A program made the position numbers and the translations under genes. From Callaeas wilsoni (lineage: Eukaryota > Chordata > Aves > Passeriformes > Callaeidae): a stretch of DNA of 64,000 nt. A model generated the notes under the pieces. The model saw only the letters and a list, made by a program, of their open reading frames with translations, was not told the DNA's origin and ran no database searches. The stretch's first letter is position 1. The number at the start of each line of letters is the position of its first letter. This document shows, piece after piece, positions 49,995 to 60,112 of this stretch. The DNA is taken from the NCBI GenBank assembly GCA_013398955.1, contig VWPU01014912.1, forward strand, positions 372,001-436,000. The letters are read 5' to 3'.

Positions 49995-50335
49995 AGAGGA
50001 GAAGGCTGAAAAGATTATCAGGAATATGGAAAGACTTGAAGAACAGATAAACCAGGGTGGAGATTTTCAGCTTGGAATAGAAAAACAAAACCAAAGAGTA
50101 GAAGGAATACATCCTGCTGTATAACCCACAAAGTAGGAGTCATCTAATGAAATTACCAAATTGAGAGGTTAAAGCAGAAAAACAGGAAGGCTTATTCACT
50201 CATTGCATGATTCTAAATTTTGAAACTTTTTCTTGTGGCAATCACAACTACATGCTGGGTTCAAATAGAATCCAGCAAAATGTTAGAGGACAATTGCTTC
50301 AAGGCCCACTAAGCAGGATGGTTCAAAAGACTGTC
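49995..50335 (+). mobile_element. Ancient, deeply diverged CR1-type LINE relic
   Basis: The order 'ttttcagcttggaatagaaa', then 'taggagtcatctaatgaaat', 'gaggttaaagcagaaaaaca', 'ggaaggcttattcactcatt', 'gtggcaatcacaac', 'ctgggttcaaatag' and 'aagcaggatgg' follows the 3' region of the old amniote CR1 lineages known from reptiles and turtles. A segment between 'gaagga' and 'atcctgctgt' is shortened. Divergence is far higher than in the surrounding copies, which lie in the opposite orientation. Confidence 0.65.
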
Positions 50336-50640
50336 TTGAAGATATAAGACTGTAATGAAAAATGCAGTCTGTATTTTAACATGAATAAAATTAGACTTCA
50401 TATCAGTACAATAAAACTGCTGTAAATAGTTGGCAATCTAGAAAAAACTCCTGGGTCATGGGACTAGTCTAAACCCTCATCACCCCCAAAAAGCTGCTTT
50501 TTACCCTCTTCTTTCTCTTTTCTCCTTGTCAAATGCTTCCATCACAGTGACTCAAAGTAAGTCACTAAGTCATCAGAAAAAAACCAAAACCCCGAGCAAA
50601 AGATGGAGCTTGTTTTGTCCTGGGTTGATAAATTTAATTG
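50336..50640. other. Short unique spacer
   Basis: About 300 bases between the ancient CR1 relic and a younger CR1 copy. Nothing is recognised. Confidence 0.5.
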
Positions 50641-50940
50641 TAGAATCACAGAATCACAGAATGGGTTGGGTTGGAAGGCACCTTGAAGATCGTCCAGTCC
50701 CAGCCCTCTGTGCCATGTGCAGGGACACCTCCCACCAGACCAGGTTGCTCTGACCCCATCCAGCCTGGCCTTGAACTCTTCCAGAGATGGGGCTGCCACA
50801 ATTTCTCTGAGCAACCTGTGCCAATGTCTCACTATCCTCACAGTAAAGAATTTCTTCCTAATATCTAATCTAAATCTGCCCTCTCTTAGCTTAAACCATT
50901 ACCCCTTCTCCTACCACTACATGCCCCTGTCAAAAAGGCG
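50641..50940 (-). mobile_element. CR1: CR1 LINE 3' fragment, well preserved
   Basis: Starts with the terminal repeat 'gaatcacagaatcacagaat', then 'gggttgggttggaaggcacc', 'ggccttgaactcttccaga', 'aagaatttcttcctaatatc' and 'ccactacatgcccctgtca'. It is among the least diverged copies in the window. Frames on both strands over 50526-50962 derive from it. Confidence 0.95.
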
Positions 50941-51816
50941 TAAATCATCAGACATATTCTGAAGGAGTCAAAGATCAGGAACTGGGGAGGCAGGACATTA
51001 GGATGGGAGGAGAGGGGGAGAGCAGGACCCCTCTGCTTCTATGCCAATGGGTCCTGAAGTTGGCTTTGGTGTGAAACTGCAGCCTGAGAGTCACCTGTGA
51101 TGATGATGATAACAAAAGAAAAAATCTGGTCAATCAAAATGCAGTTATCTATTCTTTCAGTTTTCTGGGTTTCCATTTGGGTTTTTTCCCCTTGTTTTTT
51201 GGCTCCGGTTTGTGATAACAGTTACTGTTACAATAGAATGTTGCTATACTAAATAAGAATTCCTCTGTCAGCAGCACACGGAACCTGAGGGTGGGATACA
51301 TGGGAATTCATGTGATTGCTCTGTCAGTGCAAGATCTCCTGAAATTTCTTTGGATTTAATCCCATTCTACAAATCCTGCAATGCTGTATCTCTTTGATGT
51401 GACTTTGTGGGATTTTCATTACTTGTACTCACTTTGGTTTCCAGGAAGCTTGAGATTTCATCATCTGCTAACATATGCTGAAATGCATGTGTCAGTTTTA
51501 TAATAAATTTCCAATATAAAAAAATATCTATAAAACGCACAAATACGAAATTAGTTTGTAACACAATCTCCAGTTCTCTGTTTATTAGGGAAAGGCAAAG
51601 TTGGTAGTGCTGTCAATTATGGGAAGAGCGAGGCAGCTTTAATAATAAAACAGCATTCACAGTTTCTTATAAGTATACTAAGCAAATTGTTTGGCCTGAA
51701 AATTTCCATGCCAGCTGTCTGCCTCAGGCTGAAGTTTTTTGGAAAATTTCAGTCAAAACAGTTCAGCAGATTCTGAGATCAAGGCTAAGGAAAAATATGT
51801 TGTTTTACTCACGTTT

Positions 51817-51837
51817 AAAAAAAAAAAAAAAAAAAAA
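51817..51837 (+). repeat. Poly(A) run
   Basis: Twenty-one consecutive A. There is no AATAAA close upstream and no identifiable parent transcript, so a retrocopy tail is not supported. Confidence 0.95.
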
Positions 51838-52704
51838 GCCTTTAGCTTTCTTTCTAAAACCTCCTCTGGGATTTTTAGGACTTTAGAGGAAGGACTTAAA
51901 ATTTGCCTGGTAGAAAACTGTTTTTCTTCTAATGAATTTTGTGTATATCTGTGTGAATTAAGCCAAGTTTAGACATCTTTGATAAAAACACTGGTGCTAC
52001 ATGCTCCTGGGTGCATTTGCACATATTTGCCAGCTTCCATCACTTATATTTCTACCTGTGTATGACTAAACAAGATGTTTTATGCTACGGGAAGTGCCAG
52101 GTATGCATCCAAGTATCAGAACTGCAATCAGAGATGCTCTCTGGTTCTTGGCATGATCTCAAGCTGGTAGGAGCTGAATGAAGTTGGGATGAGAGACTTT
52201 CGAGAACAGGGGTTAGAGGGGTGAAAATGGGATTGCAGAAAGGAGCTGGATGAGGTAGAGCACGAGGAGAGGACCAGACTGAGTGGGATGGACTGAGGGA
52301 TCTGTTTAGAGGAGCAGAGTACTCTGTTAAACTAAGCCATTGACACAGAGAGAGAGACCAAAATGAGGCAATGTCACAAAGATACTAGCTCTTGGAAGAC
52401 TTAAGAAAATCAACAGAAATCAACAAAAACTAGATTAACAGACCAATAACATGATTTAAAAGTATATATTGGAGACCCATAATTTAAGTGAAAAACACAA
52501 TGAAAAGTTGCCTTAATCAAGTGTCTGAATAATGCAACAGTCATTATTCACAAGAGAGTGTTTTACCCAAGCCAGCCTGGAGATGAAGCAATGAGAATGA
52601 GGAGTATAAGAGGAGGTTTACAATCCCTGTCTCACCCATTGCAGAGCTGGAAGCTTTGTAGTGACTAAGCAGAGGACTGTGGAATGAAGGCAAATGTGTT
52701 TTAG

Positions 52705-52785
52705 ATTCAGGCAGCCAGATGATGCCTCAAGACTGTGGGCAATGCTGGGCAAGTCGCTTCAACCCAACATTTCATAATTGTGTCA
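52705..52785 (+). mobile_element. MIR: Weak MIR-like SINE fragment
   Basis: 'gatgcctcaagactgtggg' then 'ctgggcaagtcgcttcaacc' resemble the MIR core 'gggcaagtcacttaacc'. The flanks are too diverged to be sure. Confidence 0.3.
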
Positions 52786-53528
52786 GAGTGTGTTGCAACC
52801 TATGGATGATCATCTTGACAGCTCAGAGTCTGATCTGCTGAAGTGTCAAACATCCACGGCAGCAATTAAAGGCTGTGTGAACTTTGCATTGTTTTAGCAC
52901 CACCGTAAGGAAACACCGTAAGTAATCCCTGATCACGGCTCTGTCTGCAGGAACACATCGGCCACTTGGCTCTTGAGATGGTTCTCTGCTTTCTAGAACA
53001 AAAATCTATGCCAAAAAGCTGATCACACCTTAAGCCCAGCTGCACAAGGGTAATTTTCTAGAAATAGAAGCATTTGCTTGTTCCGGACTGACAGGATCTG
53101 TGCTGCCCACAGCCCAACCACCTAATGCTGTTTGTATCAACAGGCAGAAAGCAAATTCCAGTGTCTCTCATGCCTTGTCAGTTTTTCCAATCACTTCTGG
53201 CAGTCACTTCTAAAAGCTTTTTTGCTAACCAAACTCTCCCTTTCTATTCTTCCTTATGTTACAGAGGTAAGGATGAAATGGTTTTCAGCATCCAAAGACA
53301 CAGAGGCAGTTCGAAAGGAATTAGCAGAATATTGAAAACTTTCCATTATAAAATTTGGGAGTTCAGTTCATTTGTAAGACTGGCCCATTTCAGTCTAGGT
53401 GACCCAGTGGAAGAGATGGTTTATGAATTGCTGGCTTCCAGGACTTTGCTCTTATGTGGACAGACAGTACTTGAAGATGCTCCAGCCCAGGAAATGAATC
53501 CTTGCTTCTCTTATACTCCATACAGCAT

Positions 53529-53602
53529 ATCATAGAATCATAGAATATCCTGAATTGGAAGGGATCCATAATTTTCATTGGGTCCAATTCATGATATAGA
53601 AG
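53529..53602 (-). mobile_element. CR1: Very short CR1 fragment, 'atatcctgaattggaagg' subtype
   Basis: 'catagaatcatagaatatcc', 'tgaattggaagggatcca' and 'tgggtccaattcatgata' are the reverse-complemented terminus of the same subtype seen at 12281. It is truncated after about 75 bases. Confidence 0.87.
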
Positions 53603-56360
53603 ACCAAGATTGATTTTATGAATAGACCCAATATTCCCCAGAAGGAACAGACCCAGACTGGATTTTTTTAAAGCAATTTTAAGATTTACAGTACATATAT
53701 TATAGTTTGAGGGGGTGACAACAAAGCCTATGAGCCCTTATTGCACACATGATGCAGGGTTGGACTAAAACAGTAAAATAGGATTTAATCTTCTGTTCTC
53801 TAACTTTCAACTGTATAACTAATCAATCTCCAGAATACTTTGAAGGCTCAGTGTGTGCAAACACATGTGCAGGCAAGAGATACAGCTTCTATGCATTGTT
53901 TAAAGAGAAAACTGGACTGAATTATCACCTAATACCTAAATCAAGGGGCAGGGAGACATCTCCTGCTTTCGTGTTTGCTGTTGCTGCCGGGGTAGCACAT
54001 CTGCCACCAGTGCCTTAGTGGTGATTACGGCCGTGGAGCAGCATTCTGGACTGCAGTGGTTAAAGTAGACCGTAGCAAGTGCTACTTCACTAAAACATGT
54101 GGAGATATCTGTGAAATCTCACTGAGCCATCTCCATTTAAATGAACTGATAAATGCAGTTCAGTGAGTTCCTCCACCTAAATCGACCATCAGCAACTCTT
54201 CTCTCTTTCTTCCTTCTTCCCCCCACTTAAAAAAAAGAAAAAGGATTGTGTCACATCCTAGAAAGCAACTCTTACTTGGAAAAGGACACTTATCAGTCAG
54301 CCCTAATTCGTTTCATAATGCACTTTCCTTCTTCTTGCTGCTAACACACTGGAAGAACAGAGAAATCTGTGCCTGCTTTCATGGACATCTTCACATTCAA
54401 AAGATCACCTCTGCTGATACCCAGCAGGACAACATTCGATGAAGTTCAAATCCCCCTGCAGCACAAACAGCTTCATTCCCAGCAATCTGGTATAAAGGCA
54501 AAAGGATGTTTGTGAGTAAGGCTCAAACTTTCCAAAATTTGAACTTTGTGTAAGAAGCGTTTGTCACTGCACACAGACAAGGAAACGTGCCCTCCTACTC
54601 ACATTTCAACTCTGCCTCTACAGATGCTCCAGGGAGAGGGATGTAGAACAGCTGGCAAAAAAAATTATATATTTCTAACAAAATTATTTATCTATAAAGT
54701 GAAGCAAGGGTGAAACAGCACAGAAGACTGAAAATTGTACATTTATTCCTGACTACTGTAAGTCCTATAGCCACGCTACAGCACCACTCCTCACGTTATG
54801 CTGACATAGTTAAGATATAAATTTCTCCGTGATTCTTTTTCCTTTTAGTCTAGAGCAAAGAGGAAATGCACATATATACTTATGCTTTTAAAAAATGTTA
54901 CATTATAGGACTTTTTCTCTGAAACATATCAGTCAAGGATCTATGAATACCCAATTCACTGGCAAGTGGTGCAAGTTATTCTGTCAAAGTACCCAGCAAA
55001 GCCAATCTGCCAGTTCAAAGCAGAAATAGAGTATTTTAGCTTTTAGTTACAATAAGCTATGCTGATAGACCTTGTAACAGGGCAGGTAACAGCCAGTCTT
55101 TAAATCTGAATTGACATTGATTTACAGAGTTTCATTTCTTTGAATCAAATCTGAGAGAGAGTGAGTTTCAAGCCACTTCATCTCTTGAAATTACAACTAC
55201 ACATTTCTTAAACACTGAAGAGTTTGCTTTAAGAAAAGGAAAAATAAAATCTCAACTGCCTACAGAGGTAAGATAAAAGGGAAAAGTGTCATTAAAGATA
55301 TCAAACTAGCAAGTTTTTGTTTATTCATCTTTTTTTAATTCTGCTTTTCCCCTCCATAAATTTTTAAAACTGCCTTGATTTGAAATCCTAATAATAAATA
55401 TGCCACGCAACATTCCTCCTGTCAAATCTCTCTCTTCATGGTATTACTGCAATGTTTGTAACTTTTGATCTGGAAACATCAAGTTACATAAGATCATAGT
55501 TCTGCTTCTTGCAAAGATGTGATTCCGTCAGAAAATGAACCATTGAAGCGGGAACTCAACAGAACTGGAAATGACTTTCCCAGGGAATAGGTAGTTCTGC
55601 TTAAGCATCTCAGCTATTTTAAAGTGCAAGAACTCAATGTTTTATTCTCCTGAGCAGAGAAATGGCGAACTACCAGGTTAAAAACAATCAGAGTAGGCTC
55701 TTAATTGGAATAGTGTACATGTTGTAGACAGAATGAAATAACATTTTGTTATTATGCACTCCAGAAAACCAATAAAATAAAATAAAATAAAAAATACATT
55801 TTGTAAAACAAAAATAACATTTTCCCTTGCCTGCATACTATCTGCTCACCAAAACAAAAGGAAAGCATCTATTTTAAATGAGTCAAGGAAAATAATTAAG
55901 CAACATGGACTTAAAATTGTAGAGTTTTCTCAGCCCAAATCTCACTCCTTCCCCAGACCCACTGATGTTAGAGAGATGTCTCTCTTTTTCCATCCATGTA
56001 GTAAATTAAATCAGGAGGAGGGGGGACTATCTCCCCTTCCCCCCCCCGTCAAAACTAGATGACCAGCTTTACCCTCATCTCTCCATAATTTTTCCCTATC
56101 CTTTAAAATTAGAGAAGGCAAATTCTCCCCAGAAAAGCCTTTCTAAACCAGGACCCCCTGCTAATAAGAAAAGGAAACTATGAAGTTAACTTCTGCATCT
56201 CCTTTTTCCTTTTACCCCTTTCCTTGCCAAAGGACAACCCGAGAACCTTTTTCCATATTAATGACCCTCTTTCTTCACCAAAATATAACATTTCTTCTCC
56301 AGGTCACACACATAAATAACAGATGAATTGAAAATCTCCCCTTGTGAAGATGTGTACGCG
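53603..56360. other. Unique AT-rich DNA, CR1-free
   Basis: No gene is recognised. It contains an AAAAT microsatellite at 55771-55793, a G-run/C-run patch near 56015-56048, and a CpG-retaining patch near 53985-54080 ('gctgccggggtagcac', 'ttacggccgtggagcag'). Confidence 0.5.
55771..55793. repeat. (AAAAT)n microsatellite
   Basis: Four to five AATAA/AAAAT pentamer units. Confidence 0.9.
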
Positions 56361-57500
56361 TTTTATGGACGGGAAGGGAGGGTGAGGCACAGAGGCAGAG
56401 TCCCTGTAAAGATACAGCGCATCTCAGTGCAGTGGCAGTAACTCCCAACCGGTGATTTTCTTTTGAGGGGGAAAAAGGGGAAAAAAGTGAAACAGGTTGT
56501 CTGCAACGGCAGCTCCCGTCCTCCCCTGCCCCAGCTGTGTGTGCAGACCCCCTTCCCAGAATGATGGGTGCAGAGGAGTGGCCCTGCTCTCAAGGGAAGA
56601 GCAACACAGGTTCCGTTCAGGTGCCTGGGAAATGCCCGGCCACACACCGTGACCTCATGGTCCCCTCCCTGCCCCCAGACCTGCTGCAAACTAGCACACA
56701 GCCTAATTTTCTTTGGCCATGCACTGACCTGGGGCTTGCATTCTCAAGGGATCACGGCAGCAAAGAATTCTCCCGGCCACAAACCAGCCCACTCCAGCAA
56801 GGGCTGATCGAGCAGCGTGGCAGAGTCTGGGAGCTGGGAATTTCACAGGGAAGGGCAGCTCGCAATGGCCACAAGCGAGCAAATTCCTACAGCACTGTAA
56901 CACAGGCAGAGCCGAGCGAGCTGCTCTGAAGTCTTGCTTCGCTGCAAAACAGTGCAAGAGACGCGTCTTCCTCCCTTAATGCCCCCCCGGTACTAAATAT
57001 ATATATATATACACACACATACTCCTTGTTTTTCCACCCAAGCCTATAAAAGTGCTACAGGCAGAGGCACTAAGTGGGAGGCGCCTGGCTCTGAAGAGGC
57101 CAATGAAATAAATTAAATACAAATCACTGGCTCAGCCCCAGCCTCCCCCAGCTGCCAGGGGAGAGGTTGGGGTTCCCGATGGCCAATCCCCAGCTCCTGC
57201 CAGAGCCAGAGTGCGGGTGGCATATGCGGACTGCTGGCATAGTATAGGTGTGTATAAGTTAAGCCTTGGGCGTTGCAGGCACATATGGTGCACATGTTGG
57301 GAGCAGAGCACTTTCCATAGGAGGGGAGGGGCTACCCTACTAGTAGGCAATTTTATTAGGGTCAGCGAAGCAGAAAGAAATGGGATTGGGATAGGCTGGG
57401 AGCTGCCAAGTTCCCCTGCCCAGCTCCGGCGCCCCAGAGCAGGGAGCAGCACACTAACAACTTGCCAGGCTACAGCAGAAGTTTACCTATAAAAAGCACA
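56361..57500 (+). promoter_or_regulatory. GC-richer block with TATA box, candidate promoter
   Basis: Base composition shifts to GC-rich. TATAAAAG lies at 57045-57052, and GGCCAATGAAAT with a CCAAT core is near 57098. CpGs are moderately frequent. Frames on both strands (for example 56537-56929 plus, opening with GTG, and 57132-57452 minus) have Pro/Gly/Cys-rich chance composition and no domain. An AT/AC dinucleotide stretch at 56996-57020 lies just upstream of the TATA box. No exon is identified, so promoter status is inference. Confidence 0.25.
56996..57020. repeat. (AT)n(AC)n compound microsatellite
   Basis: Eight or so AT units followed directly by AC units, about 25 bases upstream of TATAAAAG. 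Confidence 0.9.
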
Positions 57501-58689
57501 CAGACAACTTCCAACTTCAAAGATTTGCTCTCATTTTCTCATTTTATGGCCCTCCCTTCACCAGGGACTTTTTTCAGGGAAAAAAAAAAAAAGAAAGAAA
57601 AAGATGCAGCTGTAAATTCAAGGAGAGGCTTCACTGCAAAAAGTTAAGGAGGAAGATAGGGTTCAGGCGGAGAGACTAATTTTTAGTCCAGTCCGGAGTT
57701 TGCTGTTTTGCCTTTTTTATTTATTATTTTTAAATCATAAAAAATTGACCTTTCCAGGAAAAATCATGAGCAAATGCATTCAAGATGCAGAAAGGTCTTG
57801 CCTATCTATTCAATGAACATTTAGTCATCTCTGTTTTGGCTGTATGAAAAATGTATTTCAGACTGTGTATCTCATAAAACAAGGCAGTGGCATAACTATG
57901 TTTTTTTGGTTGGTTTTTTTTTTTTTTTTNTTGTTTTCAAATCATGTGCTTACATGGTTGTAACCACTGTGAATTTCTAAGTGTGGTCATGATAAGAAAG
58001 TAAATAAATACTGCCTTATGAATACTTTTAGAGTCTGGGGGGGGGGTGTTATTATTATTTTTTAAAGATTTGTCATTCCTCAACTACCACTTATTTTGAA
58101 GTAAAATATCCCAGGTATTTTACACTATATTTTCAATCAAGACAACTCCCAGGAAATAAATGCCCTCTGGTAGCAGTCTGGTTTTAGGTTCAACAGCACA
58201 AATTTGTATTTGAGAATGCAAATTGCTGAAAATACGAGCAGGAGTCTGAACCACTTCATTTCTTCCAGGCACTCCAGCATCTTTTCTCCAACACCACACT
58301 ATTTGGGCGAGCTTTTAATCCTGGCAGGGCATGGCTGGAAGCAGGGCTTTAACATTTAATGCCTAAGAAACAGACTTGTCACTCAACTTGCAGTCAAGCG
58401 CATTTCTTTTTTTTTGCTTTTTGTTGGAGGCATACCCACCTTTCCTTGGAAAATGGGAGACCCCATCCTCGCCCCCGATTCTAGCACGGATCCAAATGTA
58501 AACATACACATACACACACACTCCCACCACGCACCACCCTGCAGCAGGACATGAGTATGGGGGGTTCAGACAGAGCCAAAGGAGCCTTATGAGCTGAGAA
58601 ATACCAAGGCACTTCTTTCTTATTCTATTTTTTTCTCCCTCCTCTCCTCCCTGCTTTTACTATTACATAAATAACACCAACTGATCTTA
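57501..58689. other. Unique DNA with homopolymer runs and one N
   Basis: Contains an A-rich run at 57580-57602, a T run at 57914-57932 interrupted by the only ambiguous base (N at 57930), a 10-G run at 58037-58046 and a CA-rich tract at 58500-58525. No gene or repeat family is seen. Confidence 0.6.
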
Positions 58690-59680
58690 AAGCTGCATCC
58701 TTGCTCCAGTGCCTCCCAATCTGCACTGCTGCCTTCCCCCAGCACAGCCGCACCGCTCGGGGTGCAGAGGGAAGGGTCGGGGAGGGGTAAGGTTGGATGG
58801 GAGAATCCACTCCAAACATGCCCTGAAGCAAGGTTTTGGCAGTCTGGGGGTGCCTGATCCTCCCCGCCCCAGCCCGGAGCTTCCCGCAGCATCTTTGCCT
58901 CCCTCCGAATTGCTGCAAACTGTGCGAAGGGAGGGCAGTGAGCTGGGCAGGAGGGAAGGATGGATGCTGGGGAGGGAAAACCAGGGATTCAGGGAGCTTC
59001 TCCCCAGCCCCAGCCTGTGTGCCTGGCTGTTTGGTGGGAAGAGGGAAGGGGGAAGGGAAAATTCAAGAGACTCTATGGCATAAATACACTTTTCAGAGGA
59101 AAAAGCGAAGCTTACCATGTCTGCAGCTTCCCCCCACCGAAATGCCACTTCTGTGTCCAGCGATCCCAAAGTGGAAACTACAGGCAGGCACCGGAGCTCA
59201 TCTCCGCAAGCAGCTCAGAGATACACCGCTGCCACCCCCAAAAATCAAAATCAAAATAAATTAAAAAAAAAAAAAAAGGAACAACGACTGGTCCAGCTTC
59301 TTTCCTGACAGGAATCGTCCTGGTAGGACTGCCCAAAATAAGCAGCTGCAATCCAAAGGCTTTATTTAAAGCTTCCCCCCTCCTCCTCCCTCTCTCCGTG
59401 CCTCGCTCGCTCTCTCCCTCTCGCTGTTACACACAGAGAGAAAGAGAGACACACACAGGTTACATGAATGGGAGGCAGGAGCCGGCGCTCCCGGCTGGAA
59501 TGACAGGCGCACATGCGGCTGGCGGCTGCCCACTCCAGCGGCGTGGGAACAGCTCGGACATGGCCTGGGGATGCGTGGAGAGGGGCGTGGGATGGGAACG
59601 GGCATGGAGTGGCATGGACATGGACATGGCATAGGCATGGGGCCGGGGAGGACACAGACACCGGCACGGCACGGACGTGG
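58690..59680 (+). promoter_or_regulatory. CpG-rich promoter-like block
   Basis: CpGs are enriched, densest at 59390-59680 (about 20). TATTTAAA at 59363-59370 is a TATA-like box. About 30 bases downstream starts a C/T-rich run ('ctccctctctccgtgcctcg'), a typical avian 5' UTR texture, and CAGGTTACA at 59457 could be a weak splice donor. Frames on both strands are GC-driven and overlap. An orphan CpG island, or the first exon of an unplaced gene or lncRNA, are the main options. Confidence 0.35.
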
Positions 59681-60112
59681 GGCTGAGGAAAACATAGACA
59701 TGGGCATGGTCACCATCACAGAGTAGACACGGGCCAGGGATTTACATAGACACGGTCATGGCATGGGCATGGCATGGGCATGGGGGGAACAGAGGCATTG
59801 GCATGAGATGGGAATAGGCACAGGCATGGGCATGATGCAGTCGTGGCATAGGCATGGATCGGGGAGGACACAGACAGGCATGGCACGGGCATTGGGAGAA
59901 GGGCACGGGCATGGCATGGGCATGAAGGGGATTTGGGCACACACATAGGCATGCATGACATGGAGAGGGGATGGACAGGGCTATGAGGAGGGGATGGGCA
60001 TGACATGGGCATGGACACATATATGGGCATGGTGATGAGATGGACCAAGGGTGGACATTAAAATGAGCAGGTAATAGGGACAGGAGAGGATTTGCTTGGG
60101 TACCACAGGCAT
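59605..60112 (+). repeat. GGCATG hexamer minisatellite
   Basis: About 21 copies of GGCATG occur, spaced irregularly by degenerate hexamers (GGCATA, GACATG, GGCACG). A longer segment, from GGCATAGGCATGG through GGGGAGGACACAGACA, occurs at 59629 and again at 59845, an exact 216-base offset (36 hexamers), showing higher-order duplication. Its minus-strand translations (Pro/Cys/His/Met/Ala repeats) are artefacts. Confidence 0.9.

Larger units (their letters stand above)
50941..53528. other. Unique DNA with poly(A) and a MIR-like relic
   Basis: A 21-A run occupies 51817-51837. A weak MIR-like fragment at 52705-52785 and a motif-rich patch at 52780-52960 follow. The 136-codon plus-strand frame at 53125-53535 runs into the next CR1 and has no recognisable domain. 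Confidence 0.5.

Noticed and set aside
51817..51837. Poly(A) tail of a processed pseudogene
   Set aside because: No upstream poly(A) signal, no exon-like sequence and no flanking duplication were seen.
59605..60112. Possible p53-response-element array, because GGGCATG resembles part of a half-site
   Set aside because: A half-site needs pyrimidines after CATG; most units have GGC or GG there, so the repeats do not form full half-sites.
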